Source: Sphingopyxis terrae subsp. terrae NBRC 15098 (GTDB lineage Bacteria; Pseudomonadota; Alphaproteobacteria; Sphingomonadales; Sphingomonadaceae). Taken from it: 64,000 bases of DNA. The notes beneath the pieces were generated by a model. It ran no database searches. It had not been told where the DNA came from and saw nothing but the letters and a program-made list of their open reading frames with translations. The position numbers were made by a program, and so were the translations under genes. Shown here piece by piece: positions 58,353 to 64,000 of the stretch (positions within the stretch are counted from its first letter, which is position 1; every line of letters begins with the position of its first letter). Location of the stretch: assembly GCF_001598815.1 (NCBI RefSeq), contig NZ_BCZQ01000016.1, positions 1 to 64,000 of the forward strand, in the 5' to 3' direction.

Positions 58353-61013
58353 ATGTCCGTTCCCGCTCCCGCCAACAGCAACAGCAAGGCCCCTCCCGCC
58401 GCGACGCCGATGATGGCGCAATATTGGTCGCTCAAGGAAAAGGCCGGCGATTGTCTGCTCTTCTACCGCATGGGCGATTTCTTCGAACTGTTTTTTGACG
58501 ATGCCAAGGCAGCGGCCTCGACGCTCGACATCGCGCTGACCTCGCGCGGCGAGCATGGCGGCGAGCCGGTGCCGATGTGCGGCGTCCCCGTCCATTCGGC
58601 CGAATCCTATCTCGCCCGCCTGATCCGCGCCGGCCACCGCGTCGCGATCGCCGAACAGGTCGAAACCCCCGCCGAGGCCAAGGCGCGCGGCGGATCGAAG
58701 GCGCTCGTCGCGCGCGACATCGTGCGCTTCGTCACGGCGGGCACGCTGACCGAAGAGGCCCTGCTCGAAGGACGGAGCGCGAACCGGCTTGCGGCGCTTG
58801 CCGAGGTCGGCAGCGAAGGGCTGGTCGCCATCGCCGCCGCCGATATCTCTACCGGGCGGTTCGAGGTCGTCGCGGTGCGGCGCGAAGCGGTCGATGCCGA
58901 ACTGGCGCGGCTGGCCCCGTCCGAACTGCTGATCAGCGAGGCGGCGGACGAACAGCCGCCGTCGGCGGCGCGCCAGATCGTTCGCCGCCCCGCCGCCGAG
59001 TTCGCGAGTGGCGCGGGGCAGAAACGGCTCGAGACGCTGTTCGGGGTGCAGACGCTCGACGGCTTCGGCAATTTCTCGCGCGGTGAAATCGCCGCCATGG
59101 GCGCGATCGCCGCCTATCTCGACCATGTCGGCACCGGAGGGGCGGTCTTTCTGCAGCCGCCCGTGCGGCACAGCGCGGGCGACCGGATGGCGATCGACGC
59201 CGCGACGCGCGAGAGCCTGGAGCTGGTTCGCACCATGGCCGGCGCGCGCGACGGCAGCCTGCTCGGCACGATCGACCGCACCGTGACCGCGGCGGGCGCG
59301 CGGCTGCTTGCCGACGACCTTGCAAGCCCGCTCACCGACAAGGGCGCGATTCTCGACCGGCTTGATCTCGTCGATGCGTTGGCTCGCGATGCCTTGTGGC
59401 GCGCCGATCTGCGCGCCGCCTTGCGCGCGCTGCCCGATGCGGGCCGCGCGCTCGGCCGTCTTGTCGCTGGGCGCGGTGGGCCGCGCGATCTGGCGCAGCT
59501 TCGCGACGCGCTCGGCGGTGCACGCCTCCTGCGCGAACGGCTTGCGCTGCGCGCCGATCTGCCGCCGCTGCTTGCGCGGCTGCTGCCGGGGCTCGATGGT
59601 CATGGCGCGCTGGTCGATGAACTGACGCGTGCGCTGATCGAAACCCCGCCGGTCGATGCCGCGCAGGGCGGCTATATCGCCGAAGGCTATGACGCCGCAC
59701 TCGATTCGCTGCGCGAGACCGCGCGCGACGGGCGCAAGGCGATCGCGGCGCTCGAAGCGGGCTATCGCGACCGCACGGGCATCGCGGCGCTCAAGATCCG
59801 CCACAATGGCGTGCTCGGCTATCATGTCGAGGTGCCGGCGCGCCACGCCGATGCGCTGATGGCGCCCGGATCGGGCTTCACCCATCGGCAAACGCTGGCG
59901 GGCGTCGTTCGCTTCAACTCGTCGGATCTGCACGAAGCGGCGACGCGCGTGACCCAGGCGGGGGTGCATGCGGTGGCAGCCGAAGCTGCGCATCTCGAAG
60001 CGCTGACCGAAGCCGCGACCCAGCGCCGCGAGGCGATCGCCGCGAGCTGCGACGTGCTCGCGCGGATCGACGTCGCCGCGGCGCTCGCCGACCATGCGAT
60101 GAGCCACGACTGGTGCCGGCCGGACATCGCCGACGAACCGTGCCTCGACGTAAGGGGCGGGCGACATCCGGTGGTCGAGGCGGCGCTGGCGAAAAGCGGC
60201 GAACGCTTCGTCCCCAATGATGTGTCGCTGTCCGAAGCCGACCGGCTTTGGCTTGTCACCGGCCCCAATATGGGCGGTAAATCGACCTTCCTGCGCCAGA
60301 ACGCTTTGATCGTCGTGCTCGCGCAGGCGGGCGCCTTCGTACCGGCAAGCGCCGCGACCCTCGGGCTGGTCGACCGACTGTTCAGCCGCGTGGGGGCGAG
60401 CGACAATCTGGCGCGCGGGCGATCGACCTTCATGGTCGAGATGGTCGAGACCGCGGCGATCCTCGCGCAGGCGACCCCGCAGAGCTTCGTGATTCTCGAC
60501 GAGGTCGGGCGCGGCACCTCGACCTATGACGGGCTCGCGCTCGCCTGGTCGGTGGTCGAGGCGGTGCACGAGGTGAACCGGTGCCGCTGTCTGTTCGCAA
60601 CCCATTATCATGAGTTGACGCGGCTTGCCGAAACGCTGAACGCGCTTTCGCTCCACCACGTCCGCGCGCGCGAATGGCAGGGCGACCTTGTCCTGCTGCA
60701 CGAGGTGGCCGAGGGGCCTGCCGACCGGAGCTATGGTCTGGCGGTCGCGCGGCTCGCCGGTGTGCCCGCCGGCGTCGTGAGGCGCGCCGAGGCGGTGCTC
60801 GCCAAGCTGGAGGCGGGACGCGAAGCAACCGGCGGACTGGCGGCGGGGCTCGACGATCTGCCGCTGTTCGCCGCGACGCTCGCCGAAGCGCCCGCAGCGG
60901 CAAAGGACGCGCTGCGCGAGGCGCTCGCCGGGATCGACCCCGATGCGTTGGCGCCGCGCGCCGCACTCGAAGCGCTCTATCGGCTCAAGCAGATCGTGGC
61001 GGAGGAAGGATGA
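58353..61013 (+). CDS. mutS: DNA mismatch repair protein MutS
   Basis: An 886-residue protein. Mismatch-binding motif FYRMGDFFELF (Phe-x-Glu) near residue 36, and ATPase Walker A TGPNMGGKSTFLRQ near residue 640. Walker B ILDEVGRGTSTYDG and ATHYHEL follow. The ATG at 58353 is used, with AGGGGCGG upstream; ATGs at 58335 and 58323 are alternatives. Overlaps glnD by four bases (ATGA). Confidence 0.97.
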   Translation: MSVPAPANSNSKAPPAATPMMAQYWSLKEKAGDCLLFYRMGDFFELFFDDAKAAASTLDIALTSRGEHGGEPVPMCGVPVHSAESYLARLIRAGHRVAIAEQVETPAEAKARGGSKALVARDIVRFVTAGTLTEEALLEGRSANRLAALAEVGSEGLVAIAAADISTGRFEVVAVRREAVDAELARLAPSELLISEAADEQPPSAARQIVRRPAAEFASGAGQKRLETLFGVQTLDGFGNFSRGEIAAMGAIAAYLDHVGTGGAVFLQPPVRHSAGDRMAIDAATRESLELVRTMAGARDGSLLGTIDRTVTAAGARLLADDLASPLTDKGAILDRLDLVDALARDALWRADLRAALRALPDAGRALGRLVAGRGGPRDLAQLRDALGGARLLRERLALRADLPPLLARLLPGLDGHGALVDELTRALIETPPVDAAQGGYIAEGYDAALDSLRETARDGRKAIAALEAGYRDRTGIAALKIRHNGVLGYHVEVPARHADALMAPGSGFTHRQTLAGVVRFNSSDLHEAATRVTQAGVHAVAAEAAHLEALTEAATQRREAIAASCDVLARIDVAAALADHAMSHDWCRPDIADEPCLDVRGGRHPVVEAALAKSGERFVPNDVSLSEADRLWLVTGPNMGGKSTFLRQNALIVVLAQAGAFVPASAATLGLVDRLFSRVGASDNLARGRSTFMVEMVETAAILAQATPQSFVILDEVGRGTSTYDGLALAWSVVEAVHEVNRCRCLFATHYHELTRLAETLNALSLHHVRAREWQGDLVLLHEVAEGPADRSYGLAVARLAGVPAGVVRRAEAVLAKLEAGREATGGLAAGLDDLPLFAATLAEAPAAAKDALREALAGIDPDALAPRAALEALYRLKQIVAEEG

Positions 61014-63766
61014 GCGACATTTTCAGCGACCTTCCCCACCGCCGCGCGATCATCGACCGGCGCCTGCTCGCCGATCGGCTCGATGCCATCGCCGCCGAGA
61101 CGGCCGACGCCGGCAAGCGCCGCGGCGCGATGGTCGCGTTGCTGAAGGAGGCATTGGAAGACGGCCGCGCAGAGATCGCCCGCCGCCTGCTCGACCACCC
61201 GTCTTCGGGGCGCGTCGCGGCGCAGGCGACGGCGTTTCTGATCGACCAGATCGTTCGCCTTTCCTATGATTTCACTGTCGATTATCTCTATCCCGCAAGC
61301 AATCGGTCGGCGGGCGAACGGATTACGGTGATCGCGGTCGGCGGCTATGGCCGTGCCGAAATGGCGCCGTTCAGCGACGTCGACATCGGCTTTCTGACCC
61401 CGTTCAAGCAGACGAGCTGGACAGAGCAGGTCATCGAAGCCCAACTCTACACGCTGTGGGATCTGGGCCTGAAGGTGGGGCATTCGTCGCGTTCGCTCGA
61501 TGAGATGGTGCGCACCGCGAAGGACGATCTGACGATTCGCACCGCGCTGCTCGAGGCGCGCTTCATCTGGGGCGACCGCGCGCTTTATGATCAGGCGGCG
61601 GCGCGCTTCGATGTCGAGGTGATGGCGGGCAATGCCCGCGCCTTCGTCGCCGAAAAACTCGCCGAGCGCGATGAACGGCACAAGCGCATGGGCGATTCGC
61701 GCTATGTCGTCGAGCCCAATGTGAAGGAAGGGAAGGGCGGGCTGCGCGACCTGCACACCCTGTTCTGGATCGGCAAGTTCATCCACCGCGTCCGCACCGT
61801 GCCCGAGCTCGTCGATGCGGGGCTGCTCAGTGCGCGCGAACTGCGGCAGTTTTCGCGCGCCGAAAATTTCCTGCTCGCGGTACGCTGCCACCTTCATATC
61901 CTCGCCGGGCGCGCCGAGGACCGGCTGACCTTCGATTTCCAGCGCGAGATCGCGGCGCGGATGCAATTTGCCGATCGGCCCGGCAAAAGCCCGGTCGAAC
62001 GCTTCATGCAGCTCTATTTTCTCCACGCGAAGAGCGTCGGCGATCTGACGGGCACCTTTCTCGCGCATCTCGACGAGCAGCTCGCGGCGCGCGGGCGGCG
62101 CTTTCTGCCGACGCTGCGGCGGCGGCCGGGCCGGCTCAACGGCTTCGTCCTCGATCGCGGCCGGCTTGCACTGCCGTCGGACGACTATTTCCGCAAAGAC
62201 CCGGTCCGCCTGCTCGAGATATTCCAGCTCGCCGACAAATATGGCCTCGAAATCCACCCACAGGCGATGCGCCAGGCGCGCCACGATGCGAAACTGATCG
62301 ACGGCAAGGTGCGGCGCATCGCGCGCGCCAATGCGCTGTTCCTCGATGTGTTGACCTCTCCGCGCGACCCCGAAACGGTGCTGCGCTGGATGAACGAGGC
62401 CGGGGTCTTCGGCCGCTTCGTGCCCGATTTCGGCCGCGTCGTCGCGCAGATGCAGTTCGACATGTATCATCATTATACGGTCGACGAGCATACGATCCGC
62501 GCGATCGGCCTGTTGTCCGACATCGAACAGAACCGGTTGAAGGACGATCATCCGCTGTCGACCGCGATCATGGACCAGATCCACTCGCGGCGCGTGATCT
62601 ATGTCGCAGTGCTGCTCCACGATATCGCCAAGGGGCGCGGCGGCGACCATAGCGTGCTGGGCGCCGAACTGGCGCTGCGCGTCTGTCCGCGGCTTGGGCT
62701 GAACGAGGCGGAAACCGAGACAGTGTCATGGCTTGTCCGCCACCACCTGCTGATGTCGGCGACCGCCTTCAAGCGCGACCTTGCCGACTTCAAGACGATC
62801 CTCGACTTTGCGCAGCTCGTGCAGAGCCCCGAGCGGCTTCGCCTCCTGCTCGTGCTGACGGTTGTCGATATTCGCGCGGTGGGCCCGGGGGTCTGGAACA
62901 GCTGGAAGCGGCAATTGCTCACCGAATTATACGATGCCGCCGAAGAAGTGCTGCGGCTTGGCCACAAGCAGCGTGGCCGCGAGGTGCGGATCGCCAGCAA
63001 GAAGGAGGAGGCGCAGGCCCTGCTCCAGATGGGCGACAAGGATTTCGGGAAGCTCGCCAAGCGCCTGCCCGAAAGCTACTGGATTGCCGAGCCGGTCGAG
63101 GTGATCGCGGCCAATTTGATCCATATCCAGAAATCGTCGGGAGCGCCGCTCCATATCGCGGCAGTGCCCGACGACGATCGCGGCGCGACGCTGGTGATGG
63201 TGCTCGCCGCCGACCATCCGGGGCTGTTCTATCGCATCGCGGGCGGCATTCACCTCGCGGGCGGCAACATCATCGATGCGCGCATCCACACGACGCGCGA
63301 CGGGCTGGCACTCGACAATTTCCTGGTCCAGGATCCGCTCGGCCGCCCGTTTGCCGAGGCCGAACAGATCGTCCGGCTGACCCGCGCGATCGAGGACGCG
63401 CTCGCCAACCGGCATAAACTGCTGCCCAAGCTCGAGGCGCGCGCGCTGCCGCGGACCCGCGCTGAAGCCTTTCGCATCGCGCCCAATGTCTTCATCGACA
63501 ACAAGGCTTCCAACCGGTTCACGGTGATCGAGGTCAATGCGCAGGACCGCCCGGCGCTATTGAACCAGCTCGCCTATGCGCTCTTCCAGTCGAAGGTGAC
63601 GGTGCACAGCGCGCATGTCGCGACCTATGGCGAGCGCGCCGTCGATACCTTCTACGTCACCGATCTGATTGGCGACAAGATCGACAGCACGGCGCGCGTG
63701 AAGTCGCTCGAAAAGCGCCTGCTCGAAGCCGCGGCGAGTCGCAGCGAGGAGGCGGTGGCGGCCTGA
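61010..63766 (+). CDS. glnD: PII uridylyl-transferase/uridylyl-removing enzyme
   Basis: A 918-residue nitrogen sensor that adds and removes UMP from PII. Nucleotidyltransferase site GGYGRAEMAPFSDVDIGFL near residue 104 with DxD. HD domain LHDIAKGRGGDHS near residue 540. Two C-terminal ACT domains (LVMVLAADHPGLFYRIAGGIH and FTVIEVNAQDRPALLNQLAYAL) bind glutamine. ATGA overlap with mutS. Confidence 0.96.
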   Translation: MSDIFSDLPHRRAIIDRRLLADRLDAIAAETADAGKRRGAMVALLKEALEDGRAEIARRLLDHPSSGRVAAQATAFLIDQIVRLSYDFTVDYLYPASNRSAGERITVIAVGGYGRAEMAPFSDVDIGFLTPFKQTSWTEQVIEAQLYTLWDLGLKVGHSSRSLDEMVRTAKDDLTIRTALLEARFIWGDRALYDQAAARFDVEVMAGNARAFVAEKLAERDERHKRMGDSRYVVEPNVKEGKGGLRDLHTLFWIGKFIHRVRTVPELVDAGLLSARELRQFSRAENFLLAVRCHLHILAGRAEDRLTFDFQREIAARMQFADRPGKSPVERFMQLYFLHAKSVGDLTGTFLAHLDEQLAARGRRFLPTLRRRPGRLNGFVLDRGRLALPSDDYFRKDPVRLLEIFQLADKYGLEIHPQAMRQARHDAKLIDGKVRRIARANALFLDVLTSPRDPETVLRWMNEAGVFGRFVPDFGRVVAQMQFDMYHHYTVDEHTIRAIGLLSDIEQNRLKDDHPLSTAIMDQIHSRRVIYVAVLLHDIAKGRGGDHSVLGAELALRVCPRLGLNEAETETVSWLVRHHLLMSATAFKRDLADFKTILDFAQLVQSPERLRLLLVLTVVDIRAVGPGVWNSWKRQLLTELYDAAEEVLRLGHKQRGREVRIASKKEEAQALLQMGDKDFGKLAKRLPESYWIAEPVEVIAANLIHIQKSSGAPLHIAAVPDDDRGATLVMVLAADHPGLFYRIAGGIHLAGGNIIDARIHTTRDGLALDNFLVQDPLGRPFAEAEQIVRLTRAIEDALANRHKLLPKLEARALPRTRAEAFRIAPNVFIDNKASNRFTVIEVNAQDRPALLNQLAYALFQSKVTVHSAHVATYGERAVDTFYVTDLIGDKIDSTARVKSLEKRLLEAAASRSEEAVAA

Positions 63767-63768
63767 CC

Positions 63769-64000
63769 TCAGGCGCGTTTCACCGGATTGCGTGCGTGCG
63801 CCGCAATCGCTGGCGGCAGGTCGAGCCACGCATGGCGATCCTCGCACCAGACGGCCTGTTCGGGCATCGGAAAATTCGGGTCGGCAAAGGCGCCGACTGC
63901 GACGCCGGAGAGGTGCGGCATCCGGTCGGGTTCCCACCACAGGTTCGATCCGCAATCGGCGCAGAAATGAAAGGTCACGTCGTGGCCGCTCGCCGAAGGC
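63769..64000 (-). CDS. GFA-domain protein, 5' end missing
   Basis: The visible 76 residues run to the window edge with no start. FHFCADCGSNLWWEPD is the zinc-binding C-x2-C-G-S pattern of the glutathione-dependent formaldehyde-activating (GFA) fold. A GTG at 63978 could be a start but would lose the preceding residues, which look coding. Two bases separate its stop from that of glnD. Confidence 0.8.
   Translation of the reverse strand, partial: PSASGHDVTFHFCADCGSNLWWEPDRMPHLSGVAVGAFADPNFPMPEQAVWCEDRHAWLDLPPAIAAHARNPVKRA

Overview
The window is GC-rich bacterial chromosome and reads as a sphingomonad alphaproteobacterium (Sphingomonadaceae, perhaps Sphingopyxis). This placement rests on protein character and gene order, not on a database search. 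Supporting signs are hemE-hemJ-rho next to a cluster of DnaA boxes, the mnmE-mnmG-rsmG-parA-parB block with parS sites, dense ATGA-coupled genes, DUF1489/DUF1491 genes and a DUF4402 pilin.

Layout. 1-4.2 kb: a truncated gene, homoserine dehydrogenase, a membrane protein, a small secreted protein and class II fructose-bisphosphatase. 4.3-8.9 kb: a compact chaperone-usher type pilus locus (usher-like outer-membrane protein, PapD-like chaperone, DUF4402 pilin) with CtrA-like sites upstream. 8.9-15.2 kb: parB, parA, rsmG, mnmG, mnmE and a small DUF gene, with three parS sites. 15.2-19.4 kb: dienelactone hydrolase, an NTF2-like protein, a membrane-anchored glutamate-synthase-like flavoprotein, DUF1489, TerC and a monooxygenase. 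19.4-22.4 kb: rho, hemJ and hemE. 22.38-22.71 kb: the predicted replication origin. 22.7-28.7 kb: ppsR, maf, aroE, coaE, dnaQ, hpf, ptsN, DUF1491 and a SleB hydrolase. 28.8-36.1 kb: accessory enzymes, Hsp20 with a putative RNA thermometer, gpmA, dapD, an amidohydrolase, a DNA glycosylase and interspersed palindromic repeats. 36.4-53.4 kb: the str, S10 and spc ribosomal clusters, from rpsL to secY-adk. 53.4-64 kb: a secreted SRPBCC protein, DUF177, a cytochrome bc1 chaperone, bamE, maeB, mutS, glnD and a truncated GFA protein.

How it fits together. Genes left of about 22.4 kb run mostly on the minus strand and genes to the right mostly on the plus strand, so transcription runs away from the predicted oriC and with the replication forks. 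ParA, ParB and the nearby parS sites would segregate this origin region. The growth machinery (ribosomal proteins, EF-G, EF-Tu, SecY, Adk) lies close to the origin, where gene dosage is highest in fast growth. The rpsM-rpsK-rpoA-rplQ (alpha) operon does not follow adk here.

Points of most interest are the origin with its parS sites, the unusual usher with Sdr/CnaB-like C-terminal domains and CtrA-like control sites, an mnmE gene with no ATG, GTG or TTG start, a ROSE-type thermometer before hsp20, a structured leader before rpsL, and a DUF1737 gene inside the spc operon. No tRNA, rRNA, CRISPR array or intact insertion sequence was seen.
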